A stretch of 64,000 nucleotides of DNA from Pseudoclavibacter sp. AY1F1 (GTDB lineage: Bacteria; Actinomycetota; Actinomycetes; Actinomycetales; Microbacteriaceae), in assembly GCF_002931075.1 (NCBI RefSeq), contig NZ_PSTQ01000002.1:186001-250000 (forward strand), in the 5' to 3' direction. Shown piece after piece: positions 1-8,980 of the stretch (the first letter of the stretch is position 1; every line of letters begins with the position of its first letter). The notes below the pieces were generated by a model. The model was not told the origin of the DNA. It ran no database searches and saw only the letters and a list, made by a program, of their open reading frames with translations. Both the position numbers and the translations under genes were made by a program.

Positions 1-1102
1 ACGGGCCCATTTTCTCGATCTCGGAGGAGAGGTACGTCGCGACGTCGATGGAGTTCTGCTGCACGAGGCGGTAGCCCTCGAAGCCGAGGCGGAGGAACTG
101 GTAGTACTGCAGCAGTACCTGCGCGCCCGGTCGGGAGAAGTTCAGGGCGAGGGTGGGCATGTCACCACCGAGGTAGCTGACGTGGAAGATCATGCTCTCG
201 GGGAGCACAGCCGTGCTGCGCCAGACGACCCAGCCGACTCCGGGGTAGACGAGACCGTACTTGTGGCCGGAGGTGCTGATGGAATTCACGCGGTCGATCG
301 CGAAGTCCCAGCTCAGTTCGGGCTGGCAGAAGGGAGCGACCATTGCGCCGGAGGCACCGTCGACGTGGATCTTCACGTCGATGCCGGTGGCGGCCTGGAT
401 CTCGTCGAGTTTCTTGGCGAGGGCCGCGACGTCGTCGTAGAGGCCCGTGAAGGTCTGGCCGAGGATGGCGACGACGCCGATGGTGTTCTCGTCGACGTAC
501 GTCTCGAGGTCGTGTCCGTCGAGCACGAGGTGGTCGGGGGAGACGGGCACGTAGCGCGCCTCGATGTCCCAGTAGTTGCAGAACTTCTCCCACACGACCT
601 GCACGGCCGCGGACATGATGAGGTTCGGCTTCTCCGTCGATTTGCCTTCAGCGCGGCGCTTTTCCTGCCAGAGACGCTTGAGTGCGAGGCCGCCGAGCAT
701 GCAGGCCTCGGATGAGCCGATCGTGGAGGTGCCGATGGTGTCTTCCGTGTTCGGGACGCTCCACAGGTCTGCGAGCATCCGCCAGCAGCGGTCTTCGATC
801 GCGGCAGTACCCGGGTACTCGTCCTTGTCGATCATGTTCTTGTCCGCGGCCTCGGCGTAGAGCTTCTTCGCCTCGTCGTCCATCCACGTCGACACGAACG
901 TCGCGAGGTTGAGGCGCGAGTTGCCGTCGAGCATGGCCTCGTCGTGCACGATCTGGTAGGCCGTCTCCGGGAGGCTCTGGTCTGCCGGGAGCTTGAACTT
1001 GTCGAAGACCGTCGCCTCGCCCGGTCGGACGAAGACGGGATTGATGTCGAGATTCGGGTTGATGTTCGTCGACTGACGGGCGCTGCTCGTGTTCTTCTCC
1101 AT
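1..1102 (-). CDS. gadB: Glutamate decarboxylase, C-terminus cut by window edge
   Basis: PLP-dependent enzyme converting glutamate to GABA and CO2 while consuming a proton; in other bacteria it serves acid resistance. The visible 367 residues match the GadA/GadB family over their length: an HVDGASG motif carrying the PLP-contacting Asp, and STSGHKYG, whose Lys (about residue 281) should form the PLP Schiff base. Family members are about 460 residues, so roughly 90 residues lie outside the window. The start is the ATG at 1102-1100, behind a purine-rich AGAGAGAG stretch. It follows the YhgE-type gene by 71 bases on the same strand, so the two are probably co-transcribed. No glutamate/GABA antiporter (gadC) is visible here. 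Family call is secure; the physiological role is inferred. Confidence 0.93.
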   Translation of the reverse strand, partial: MEKNTSSARQSTNINPNLDINPVFVRPGEATVFDKFKLPADQSLPETAYQIVHDEAMLDGNSRLNLATFVSTWMDDEAKKLYAEAADKNMIDKDEYPGTAAIEDRCWRMLADLWSVPNTEDTIGTSTIGSSEACMLGGLALKRLWQEKRRAEGKSTEKPNLIMSAAVQVVWEKFCNYWDIEARYVPVSPDHLVLDGHDLETYVDENTIGVVAILGQTFTGLYDDVAALAKKLDEIQAATGIDVKIHVDGASGAMVAPFCQPELSWDFAIDRVNSISTSGHKYGLVYPGVGWVVWRSTAVLPESMIFHVSYLGGDMPTLALNFSRPGAQVLLQYYQFLRLGFEGYRLVQQNSIDVATYLSSEIEKMGP

Positions 1103-1173
1103 GGGGACTCTCTCTTCTCGTTCGGACCGGGACTTCGTGGAAGTGCAAGGGGTTCGTGGTGCTGTCGGCACGG

Positions 1174-3129
1174 TCAGACCTCCACCGGCGGATACAGGCG
1201 GTCCATGTTGTACTGCCGGTTCCTTCTCGCTGCCCAGGTCGAGATGGCGATGAAGGCGACGGTCATGGAGAGGATGACGATGATCGCTGTGAGCAGCCGG
1301 TCGTCGATGCCGCCGAGGATCAGCTGTCTCAGTCCGTTGTTGGTGTATGTCATCGGGTCGATGACGTTGATGTACTGGAACACGTTGGTGGTCGTCGGGA
1401 CGGGATAGATGCCGCCGGCGGAGGTCAGCTGGATCATGAGGAAGGCGAGCGTGAACACACGTCCGACTGCCGGGCCGAAGACCGCGTTGAACATCTGGAT
1501 CATCGCCATGAACATCATCACCATCAGCAGGAGGAACCCGTACGTTCCCCAGGTGTGCTCTGGATGCAGCCCGATGCCGAAGTAGATGACCAGGTAGAGG
1601 ATGGTCGCCTGCAGGAACCCGACGAACACGGTCGGCACGTACGAGGCGAGGATCACGCGGAAGGATCCGAGGCCCTGGGCGAGTGGACGCGCCTGCAGCG
1701 GGGTGAAGAGCATCCACGCGATGATGCCGCCGACGAAGAGCGCGAGGCCGAGGAAGAACGGTGCGAAGCCGTAGCCGAAGGTCTTGGCCTCGTTGTGGAT
1801 CGTCTCTTTCAGCTCCACCGGCTGGGCGAGTGCCTGAACGAAGTTCGACTGTTGGTCTTCGTCCCAGTCGGGGAAGAGGTTGAGTGCGGTTTCGGCAGCA
1901 TCGGCGAGCTCGATCGTGCCAGCTGCGAGCTGGTCTGTCCCCGACGACAGCTGTGTGGCGCCTGCGGAGAGCTCGCCGAGGCCGGTATCCAGCTGATCGG
2001 CTCCAGAGCGCAGCTGATCAGCGTCTGAGGAAGCGGTCGCGAGGTCGCGCTGCACGGCGCCGTCCTCGATGGCCGTCATGATGACGTTGACGCGGCTCTC
2101 TGGGTTGTTGAATTCGCCCGCGAGCAGGTTCATGTCGGCGTGCAGGGCGTCGAAGACCGTGACGAATTCCTCTGTCAGCTTGGAGTCCTCGATGTGCGTG
2201 TGCACGCTCTCGAGGCGGGCCGCGATTGCCTGTTCGACTGGATCGTCGCTTGCAGCGAGCTCGGTCATGATGGTCTCGAGCTCACTGTCGGCTCGCGCTT
2301 GGGCTGCGGCTGCTTCGTTGAGTGCGGTCGCGATGGTGTCAGTGCTCGTGACGACGTCTGACGACAGCTCGCGCAGCTCGGCACCTGTGATCCCGGATGC
2401 GGAGATAGCGCTGTCGACGCGAGTGACCGCCCCCTGGACCGCCTCGTCGAGCGTGTCGATGGCGCCGGCAAGCGTCGCCGATCCTTCCTTCGCGGTCACC
2501 AGGTTGTCCGCGATCTCCTTTGCACCGCTGTTCGCCGTCTGCATCCCCGAGTTGAGTTCCTCGACGCTGCCGACAGCTTCCTTGAGCGTTGGGATCTCGG
2601 CCCGGACGGCTGCCAGCGCCTGGTCGAACATCTGCGCTGACACCTGCTGGTTGACCATGACGATGACTTCTTCTGCCGCGTCCTGGCCGATGATCGTCGA
2701 GAGGTAGTTGTTGGAGTCGTTGTATGTGAACTCCAGCTCTGCGGAGCGGGACTCGTTGGTGGTCACGGATGCCACGGCTTCGCTGAAGTCGGCGGGCACC
2801 GTGATCGTGAAGTAGTACTTGCCGTGGGCGAGTCCGTCGACGCCGTCCTCCTCGCTGGTCTCGGTGAGGTCCAGCTGCTTGGAGTCGATGAGGCCCTGGA
2901 CGACCGAGTCGCCGGCGGTGAGCGGCTCTCCCTCGACTGTTGCGCCCTGGTCGAGGTTGATGATCGCGACCGGGATCTTGTCGACGTTGCCGAACGGGTT
3001 CCAGAACGCCCACAGGTAGAGAGCTCCGTAGAGCAGTGGCATGAGGATGACGACGGCGAGCGCGAGCCGCGGCATGCGGCCACGGTAATAGCGTTTGAAG
3101 TCGCTCCCCGGGGAGAACGCGGCGATCAT
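1174..3129 (-). CDS. YhgE/Pip-family membrane protein
   Basis: A 651-residue membrane protein with YhgE/Pip (phage infection protein) architecture: one N-terminal transmembrane helix (about residues 20-42), a long extracytoplasmic region rich in Ala/Ser/Thr/Leu with coiled-coil and tape-measure character (repeats such as SAGATQLSSGTDQLAAG), then about five C-terminal helices resembling an ABC-2 permease. The family includes the Lactococcus phage receptor Pip and proteins associated with type VII secretion; its transport substrate is generally unknown. Its ATG overlaps the stop of the preceding degenerate ATPase by 4 nt (ATGA), so the two are translationally coupled and probably form one complex. 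The downstream neighbour is glutamate decarboxylase. Family assignment is good; function is unassigned. Confidence 0.85.
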   Translation of the reverse strand: MIAAFSPGSDFKRYYRGRMPRLALAVVILMPLLYGALYLWAFWNPFGNVDKIPVAIINLDQGATVEGEPLTAGDSVVQGLIDSKQLDLTETSEEDGVDGLAHGKYYFTITVPADFSEAVASVTTNESRSAELEFTYNDSNNYLSTIIGQDAAEEVIVMVNQQVSAQMFDQALAAVRAEIPTLKEAVGSVEELNSGMQTANSGAKEIADNLVTAKEGSATLAGAIDTLDEAVQGAVTRVDSAISASGITGAELRELSSDVVTSTDTIATALNEAAAAQARADSELETIMTELAASDDPVEQAIAARLESVHTHIEDSKLTEEFVTVFDALHADMNLLAGEFNNPESRVNVIMTAIEDGAVQRDLATASSDADQLRSGADQLDTGLGELSAGATQLSSGTDQLAAGTIELADAAETALNLFPDWDEDQQSNFVQALAQPVELKETIHNEAKTFGYGFAPFFLGLALFVGGIIAWMLFTPLQARPLAQGLGSFRVILASYVPTVFVGFLQATILYLVIYFGIGLHPEHTWGTYGFLLLMVMMFMAMIQMFNAVFGPAVGRVFTLAFLMIQLTSAGGIYPVPTTTNVFQYINVIDPMTYTNNGLRQLILGGIDDRLLTAIIVILSMTVAFIAISTWAARRNRQYNMDRLYPPVEV

Positions 3130-3896
3130 CGTTCGTCTGCCTCTCGTTCGAGCACGGCGAACTCCTTGTTGGTGAGGTTGTCGACGACGATCTGCTCGCG
3201 AACTCCTGCGTCCGGCGACACGCCGTTGACATCTGCGGTGATGACCGTCTGCTCCCTGCCCAGCGCGATGAGACGGCCGAGCAGCTTGTGTGCGCTCTCG
3301 ATGCTCGACAGCTTGTCGATGCCGCCGACGACGAGCACTGGGGGTTTGCGGATGTTGGCGACGGCGATGCGCAGGAGCGCACCGGTCAGCTCTGGGAGCT
3401 CCTCCACCATGGCTCCCATGCTCGGGAGCGAGTACTCGCCGAAGACGGGCGCGCAGATTCGCTCGAGATCAACGGCCTTCGACTGACGCACCCAACGGGC
3501 GCCGGGTGCGGCCCATCTGATCTGCTCGGTGATGATGTCGTGCACGCGGATGGTCTGGCCGATGCCGTCGACTTCGTCGATGTTCGCGAGCGCCGCCTGC
3601 TTGAACAGGTGGTGGGCATCGTTCTCGCGCCCGAACGATTCGAGCTGTCCGCTCGTGGGCTTCATGCGCCCCGCGAGGGTCAGGAGCAGTGCTGTTCGTC
3701 CGCGTCCGCCAGCTCCAACCAGTACGGTGACCCCACCAGATTTGACCGTGAGATCGACGGGGCCGTAGATGTGCCCCCAGGAAGCTCTGACTCCCATGCC
3801 CTGGGCGACGAGGATCGGTTCACCGGCGGCAGCGAGGTCCACCTCACGGGTCGTCGACTGCGGCTGTTCGCCGAAAAGCTGCTGTAGGTCGCTCAC
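3126..3896 (-). CDS. Degenerate ABC-type ATP-binding subunit paired with YhgE
   Basis: A 256-residue protein with the fold cues of an ABC ATPase but worn catalytic motifs. The P-loop reads GAGGRGRT: the invariant Lys is Arg (residue 67, codon CGA). The Walker B-like strand VLVVGGID keeps an Asp but has no following Glu, and no LSGGQ signature is visible (LPELTG occupies the area). ATP hydrolysis is therefore doubtful; it may bind nucleotide without turnover or act as a structural partner. It is the first gene of the minus-strand set, coupled by ATGA overlap to the YhgE/Pip protein, which suggests a two-component membrane complex. A diverged MinD/ParA-like fold is less likely. Confidence 0.72.
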   Translation of the reverse strand: MSDLQQLFGEQPQSTTREVDLAAAGEPILVAQGMGVRASWGHIYGPVDLTVKSGGVTVLVGAGGRGRTALLLTLAGRMKPTSGQLESFGRENDAHHLFKQAALANIDEVDGIGQTIRVHDIITEQIRWAAPGARWVRQSKAVDLERICAPVFGEYSLPSMGAMVEELPELTGALLRIAVANIRKPPVLVVGGIDKLSSIESAHKLLGRLIALGREQTVITADVNGVSPDAGVREQIVVDNLTNKEFAVLEREADER

Positions 3897-4451
3897 GCGA
3901 TGCTCTCCTGACTTGTTTTCCGGTGCATTGCGCGGTTAGAGCCCGTTCTTCCCGATTTGGCTGTCTATTCCCTCTTGAATGTGCCTCTTCGAGTCATTGA
4001 AATGACCGGTTCTGCGCGGGGGGATCCGTTGCCGATCAATTGTTTTCGGGGTCATGTTCGTCACCATATCTTCGGCATTAGAACGACGGTTCGGCCTTTG
4101 GGGAATTTCATCCACGACATCGTCACCCGCATCACCCGCGTTATCACCCGGCAGATTCTGCGTCAAGCCACGCCCGGCTGTCGGGATGTTGGCGTATGAA
4201 GCCAGATCGCGTTAGGGTGAGATCGCATTTCACCCCGGAACTCACCCTCTGCCGCCAGGCAGTCTCATGTCACCCAGCGATGAAGTTGGCTTTGATGAGA
4301 AGGAATTTGGCGACCGACAAAAGGCATTCTCACTCGACCCCCAGAGTGTTCATCGGCCTGCGGCATTAATGTGCGCGCGCTCCGGTTCGTGATTCGTGGG
4401 CGCTCTCATAAGCGTCGGCAAAAACGTACCTGAGTGCCGAGAGGATCGTGA
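3897..4451. promoter_or_regulatory. AT-richer divergent intergenic region with inverted repeat
   Basis: This 555-base gap separates the minus-strand ATPase-YhgE-gad set from the plus-strand LuxR-type gene. By eye it is much less GC-rich than its surroundings. It holds a perfect 8-bp inverted repeat, AGGGTGAG at 4214-4221 and CTCACCCT at 4241-4248, with a 19-nt spacer, a plausible operator. A 76-codon TTG-start reading frame (3936-4166, minus) has no ribosome site or recognisable domain and I do not call it. Both divergent promoters must lie here, but I cannot place them confidently. Confidence 0.45.
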
Positions 4452-6008
4452 ATGATGAATGCCGCAACTGCCTCGGAATCACTCGACGGCCTCAATGATG
4501 CGCTTGCGTCGAGGGATCCGAGAACGATCGCCCGGGCGGCGATGGCCGGCATCTGGCCTCTCTTCGACAACCACTACCTTGCACTCACTGCGGCAATCGA
4601 GCAGATCCCGAATTCGTTGCTGGAGGATTACCCGGTTCTTTGGGTCTTGCACCGGGTGAACCCGGTGCTCACGCATCGTCGCCCGATGTTCAAACCGAAG
4701 GTCAGTCCAGATTCCCTCCGAGCTATGTCCACGGACGAGATCGACATGCTCACCCTGGCGCAGATGATCGCCCACCGGTACAGCGGCGATGTGACGGCAG
4801 CGCAGGCGTATGCCACGCGTCTCTCCGACCGGGTCCGGTCGAAGGGAACCGATTTCCGGGAGCGGCCGGACGGGCCGCTGTGGTTCTACCACCAGCAGAT
4901 CGGCTCGACGATGCTCGCCGCCGGTGATACCGGCGCCGCCCTCACTGAGCTCGCGACCTCGCACCAGATCGGGCGAATCGAACGTCGCCCTGACGTGCAG
5001 CGCCTCGCCCTGTCCCGCCTCGCCCTGGCACACGCCAAGCGCGGCTCGTTCGAGGAAGCGGAGCGGATCCTCGCCGAGTTGCCACGGCTCGCCGAATCGA
5101 CGTCGCCATACTGCGAACCCAGCTATGTCTCAGAGCACACGGCGGCGGCGCTCATGGGCGCGGAGCGCATGGTCGATGACATCGACGAACAGTTGGCGCG
5201 CCTCGAGCCCTTCGACAGCATCCAGATGACCTGGCCATATGCGCTGCTCGCACGGACGCGATCGCTGATCACGCGTCACCGCCCGGAGGAAGCCCTCGAG
5301 TACGTGCACCTGTCGCGGGACGCTCACGCTGAACAGCACGGTTCCCTGGCAATCGACGTCATGAACGCGGCCTCCATCGATGCGCTGTGGGCGCTCGGCG
5401 CGAAAAAGCAGGCACGAGCGGCGGCACTGAATGGGGAGCGCAAAGGCTTCCTCGAGGCCAGCGCAGCCGTGCGCCTCGCGCTGGCCGACGACCAGCTAGA
5501 TTTCGCGGAGGCGCACCTTGGGCGAATGTCCGAGCGCCGCACGCTCTCCCCGGCTCAGCACGCTGAACGGGCGCTCCTTGCCGCCTGGTTCACCGTCGCG
5601 AAGACAGGATCGCTCGACTCGGTCTCGGCGCAGCGGGTGATGCACATCGCCTATCGCCGCAACTCACGGCGGATGCTGAGCCAGATCCCGCAGCAGGTGA
5701 TCACGCACGTGAGGTCAGAGCTCGATGAGCAGGCGAAGCTCTCGCTCGATGCGACGCTCACCGGCCTCGACCATATCCGCGTCCAGACACGTCCGAACTT
5801 GACCCAGGGGGAACTCCGGGTTCTGCACGCACTTCGGCGTCGGAAGACGAATGCTGAGATCGCATCCCAGCTCCACGTCTCGCCGAACACGATCAAGTCC
5901 CAGCTTGGCTCCATCTACAGGAAGCTGTCCTGTTCGACCCGGGCCGAGGCCCTTCAGGCCGCCGTTGGCTTCCAGCTGTTCACCGGCGACGACGCCGGAC
6001 GGGACTGA
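4452..6008 (+). CDS. LuxR-type transcriptional regulator with large N-terminal helical region
   Basis: A 518-residue regulator. The last 65 residues form a LuxR/GerE helix-turn-helix: LTQGELRVLHALRRRKTNAE followed by a recognition helix in SPNTIKSQLGSIYRKL. The N-terminal 430 residues are Ala/Leu/Arg-rich helical repeats resembling TPR-like units of MalT/LAL-type regulators, but I see no Walker A, so this is not a canonical ATP-binding LAL protein. Two tandem ATGs (4452 and 4455) can start it; GAGAGGATC lies upstream. It is transcribed away from the ATPase-YhgE-gad set, so it may control that operon, which is only positional inference. Its ligand is unknown. Confidence 0.82.
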   Translation: MMNAATASESLDGLNDALASRDPRTIARAAMAGIWPLFDNHYLALTAAIEQIPNSLLEDYPVLWVLHRVNPVLTHRRPMFKPKVSPDSLRAMSTDEIDMLTLAQMIAHRYSGDVTAAQAYATRLSDRVRSKGTDFRERPDGPLWFYHQQIGSTMLAAGDTGAALTELATSHQIGRIERRPDVQRLALSRLALAHAKRGSFEEAERILAELPRLAESTSPYCEPSYVSEHTAAALMGAERMVDDIDEQLARLEPFDSIQMTWPYALLARTRSLITRHRPEEALEYVHLSRDAHAEQHGSLAIDVMNAASIDALWALGAKKQARAAALNGERKGFLEASAAVRLALADDQLDFAEAHLGRMSERRTLSPAQHAERALLAAWFTVAKTGSLDSVSAQRVMHIAYRRNSRRMLSQIPQQVITHVRSELDEQAKLSLDATLTGLDHIRVQTRPNLTQGELRVLHALRRRKTNAEIASQLHVSPNTIKSQLGSIYRKLSCSTRAEALQAAVGFQLFTGDDAGRD

Positions 6009-6041
6009 GCGTCGTCGTCCCGGACATGCGGCATTGCGGCC

Positions 6042-6056
6042 CGCCGGCGACCGGCG
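6042..6056. terminator. Short GC hairpin between convergent genes
   Basis: CGCCGG and CCGGCG form a 6-bp stem with a 3-nt loop in the 63-bp gap between the LuxR-type gene and the oppositely oriented metallopeptidase gene. There is no T-tract, so intrinsic termination is only possible, not shown. Confidence 0.3.
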
Positions 6057-6071
6057 TCTGGCTCCCGCGGG

Positions 6072-7067
6072 TTAGGCGTGGGCGCTCGAGGGGTCCCTCA
6101 GCGAGTGGATGAAGGCGAGCTTGTCGATGACCTTGTCCGGCAGCACAAACGGGTAGAGGTCACGCTGTCCGAGCGAGCGGTTCACGACGTTCATGGCGGT
6201 CGCGAACGGCATCCAGCTCCCCACGACGACCTCCCTGGCGGAGGCATCTGGGGCCAGAGCCGGCACGAGCTCGAAGGCGATCGCCGTCTCGAGCGTGTCC
6301 CTGATGTGCAGGTAGTGGGCCCACGTCTCCGCGAAGTCCTCGTACGGGTGCATGGTCGCGTAGCTGCTGAGGTAGTTGCTGCGCCAATTCTCCGGAGGCC
6401 CTTCCTCGTAGTGACGGTCGATCTCGGACTGGTAGTCGGCGCGCTCGTCGCCGAAGAGCTCCCGCGCCTCGTCGATGCACGAGGTCTGCTCGACGAGCTG
6501 CCACTCGTAGTAGTGGCCGCTCTCGTGGCGGAAGTGCCCGAGCATGGTGCGGTACGGCTCGGCGAGGCGCTGGCGCACCTGCTCGCGATAGCTGTCGTCG
6601 CCCTCGGCGAGGTCGATGGTGATGACTCCGTCGGCGTGGCCGATCGTGACGCTCTCCGACACGCTCGACAGCAGGTCGAATACCGGCGTCCGGCCCACCG
6701 TTGCGGGCTCGCCGTTCTCCTTGGGGCGCGTTGCGAACCCAAGCCGGGTGAGGTCGCGCAGCAGGTGCCGCTTCGATTCCTCGGCGATCGGAAAGAGCCG
6801 CAGTCCCTTCGCGTCAGCGTCGCTTGGCCGAGTGCGGGTGAGCTGACAGCTCTCGCACAGCCCGCCAGCCTGTGCGGTCAGCCACGTGCAGCCCGCCAGC
6901 TCGGCGTTGCTGCACTTCCGAAGGTCTCCGTCCCGTGCGACGTTGCCCCCTTCGACGAGCACGTCGTCGAGGCCAAGCACGTAGCCCAGCTTCGACGAGC
7001 ATCGCTCGCAGGACACCGAGTCGAAGAAGACCTCGTTCTTGCACACATCGCAGTCGAACCGTCGCAC
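6072..7067 (-). CDS. Zinc-binding metallopeptidase family protein
   Basis: A 331-residue protein of the bacterial 'zinc-binding metallopeptidase' family. The N-terminus is a cysteine-rich metal-binding region (CDVCKNE, CERCSSK, then CESC near residue 72), like a rubredoxin/zinc ribbon. The central domain carries a zincin-like HFRHESGHYYE motif (HExxH-like HESGH), followed about 60 residues on by HPYEDFAETWAHYLH, which supplies further conserved acidic and His residues. There is no signal peptide, so it is probably cytoplasmic. It is transcribed alone, downstream of the sugar importer genes with a 141-base gap. Substrate unknown; family assignment good. Confidence 0.82.
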   Translation of the reverse strand: MRRFDCDVCKNEVFFDSVSCERCSSKLGYVLGLDDVLVEGGNVARDGDLRKCSNAELAGCTWLTAQAGGLCESCQLTRTRPSDADAKGLRLFPIAEESKRHLLRDLTRLGFATRPKENGEPATVGRTPVFDLLSSVSESVTIGHADGVITIDLAEGDDSYREQVRQRLAEPYRTMLGHFRHESGHYYEWQLVEQTSCIDEARELFGDERADYQSEIDRHYEEGPPENWRSNYLSSYATMHPYEDFAETWAHYLHIRDTLETAIAFELVPALAPDASAREVVVGSWMPFATAMNVVNRSLGQRDLYPFVLPDKVIDKLAFIHSLRDPSSAHA

Positions 7068-7208
7068 GGGGAAGCCTCTCTCGGGCCGCAGCTCGGGGGT
7101 GCCGCGACGACCAGCGCATCACTGTACGCGGGGCGGGATGCGGGCCAGCGGGGCTTGACATCCTGAGCTGCCCTGGTGGCCGCCGCCCAGCTGCCCCCGC
7201 ACGACGCT

Positions 7209-8027
7209 CTACTCCCTGACGGCCCCCTCGAGCATCCCCTGGATGAAGTGCCGCTGCAGGAACACGTAGAGCACAACAACGGGCAGCGCGACCATGATGG
7301 CGCCCGCCGCGAGTAGCGCCGTGCCTTGCGTGTACTGCCCCTGGAAGAACGCCAAGCCGAGCGGCGCCGTGCGCACGCTGCCATTCGGCGACATGACAAG
7401 CGGAATGAGGAACTCGTTCCAGGTCCACATGAACGTCAGCAGCACGAGCGTGAGGATGGCGGGCCGGCCGATCGGCACCAGCACCTGCCACAGGATGCGC
7501 ATGGAACCGGCCCCGTCGAGCTTGGCCGCGTCGATGAGGGCCTGGCTGGAGGAACGGAAGTAGGTGCGCATCCAGAACGTGCCGAACGCGATCGACATGG
7601 CGATCTGCGGGAACGCGACGCCCCACACCGTGTTTGTCAGCCCGACCGTGCGCAGGTCGAAGTAGAGGGGCACGATGAACGCCTCCGTCGGCACCATGAT
7701 GCCGAGCAGGAACAGGTAGAAGATGGGCGTCGCGCCGCGGAACTTCAGGGTGCCGAGCGCGTAGCCGGCGAGGATCGACGCGAGCACGGCGACGACGACC
7801 ACGATCACGGCGACGACCACCGAGGTGAGCATGTACTGCCCGAACCTGGCGACCTCCCACGCCGTGGGGAAGTTCTCCCAGTGGAAGACGCGTCCCTCCT
7901 GCGCGACGCTCGCGTTCTCCGGCCCGAATGCGAGCGTGACGATGACGCTGATCGGGCCGAGGATGACCAGGCCGAAGACGCAGAGGATCAGGTAGTTCGC
8001 GACCCTCTCGAAGGGGGAGACGTTCAT
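7209..8027 (-). CDS. Carbohydrate ABC transporter permease (MalG/LacG type)
   Basis: Second membrane subunit of a CUT1-type sugar importer, 272 residues with six predicted helices. The cytoplasmic EAA loop that docks the ATPase is visible as DAAKLDGAGSMRILWQVLVP. It overlaps the upstream permease by 4 nt (ATGA at 8024-8027), the usual MalF-MalG arrangement. No ATPase gene is encoded in the locus; CUT1 systems in Actinobacteria commonly share one MsiK/UgpC-type ATPase encoded elsewhere. The substrate is probably a di- or oligosaccharide handled by the GH4 enzyme nearby. Confidence 0.92.
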   Translation of the reverse strand: MNVSPFERVANYLILCVFGLVILGPISVIVTLAFGPENASVAQEGRVFHWENFPTAWEVARFGQYMLTSVVVAVIVVVVAVLASILAGYALGTLKFRGATPIFYLFLLGIMVPTEAFIVPLYFDLRTVGLTNTVWGVAFPQIAMSIAFGTFWMRTYFRSSSQALIDAAKLDGAGSMRILWQVLVPIGRPAILTLVLLTFMWTWNEFLIPLVMSPNGSVRTAPLGLAFFQGQYTQGTALLAAGAIMVALPVVVLYVFLQRHFIQGMLEGAVRE

Positions 8028-8938
8028 GCGCGGTCCCCGATCCGGTTCACGACGAAGTTGATGGCGAAGACGATGAGTGTGAGCACGGCGCCCACGGCCG
8101 TCGCTGCGCCCACCTCGCCCAGCTCGAACGCTCGCCGATACACCTCGAAGCTCGGCACGGTCGTCGACGTGCCCGGCCCGCCGCTCGTGGTGACGTAGAT
8201 GAGATCGAAGGTCTTGAGCGCGGCCACGATCGTGAGCGTCAGCGCGACCGTGATCTCACCGCGCACCGAGGGCAGGGTGATCGAGAAGAACTCGCGCACC
8301 GGTCCCGCGCCGTCCAGTCGCGCCGCTTCGTAGAGCTCCTTCGGCACGCGGCTCATGCCGGCCATGAGCAGCACCGTCACGAGCCCAAGCGACACCCAGG
8401 AGCCGATGAGCCCGACGGCGGGCAACGTGAAGGTGTAGTCGCCGAGCCAGGCGCGCGTCCAGCTCTCCAGTCCCACGAGGCGGAGCAGCCCGTTGAGGGG
8501 GCCGTCTGGCGCGTAGATTTGCCGCCACGTGACCGCCACGACGACCATGGCGATGACCTGCGGCAGGAAGATCAGGGTGCGGAAGAACCCCAGGCCGCGG
8601 ACCCTCGCCCGCGTGAGGATCGCCGCGAGCATGAGACCCAAGGCGAGGGGCAGAATCGAGTAGAAGAAGATGAGGACAAACGCGTGCCCGAACGCTTCCC
8701 GAAGGCGCTCGTCCTGCACGATCTGCACGTAGTTGTCGAACCCGACGAACGTGGATGCGCCCAGCCCGTCCCACTCGAAGAACGAGAACTGCACGGCCCG
8801 ACCGAGCGGGAACAGCAAGAAAGTGCCGTAGAGGAGGAACGCGGGCGCAAGGTACGCGAACGGCACCCAGGCGGGGGTGCCTCTCCTGGCACCCCTCGCT
8901 GGGCGGCGTTCCCGCTCCGTCGTGCTCGAGTCAGACAT
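8024..8938 (-). CDS. Carbohydrate ABC transporter permease (MalF/LacF type)
   Basis: First membrane subunit of the sugar importer, 304 residues, six predicted helices after an Arg-rich cytoplasmic N-terminus. The EAA loop reads EAARLDGAGPVREFFSITLP. It lies 42 bases downstream of the binding-protein gene and is translationally coupled to the next permease. It pairs with the MalG-type subunit to form the membrane channel. Substrate specificity cannot be read from the permease itself. Confidence 0.92.
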   Translation of the reverse strand: MSDSSTTERERRPARGARRGTPAWVPFAYLAPAFLLYGTFLLFPLGRAVQFSFFEWDGLGASTFVGFDNYVQIVQDERLREAFGHAFVLIFFYSILPLALGLMLAAILTRARVRGLGFFRTLIFLPQVIAMVVVAVTWRQIYAPDGPLNGLLRLVGLESWTRAWLGDYTFTLPAVGLIGSWVSLGLVTVLLMAGMSRVPKELYEAARLDGAGPVREFFSITLPSVRGEITVALTLTIVAALKTFDLIYVTTSGGPGTSTTVPSFEVYRRAFELGEVGAATAVGAVLTLIVFAINFVVNRIGDRA

Positions 8939-8980
8939 ACGCGGCGAGGTTCGAGCTACTCATTCGCGCTCACTCTCGGG

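Noticed and set aside
3936-4166. 76-codon reading frame in the divergent gap (minus strand)
   Set aside because: TTG start with no ribosome site, no recognisable domain, and composition unlike the neighbouring genes.
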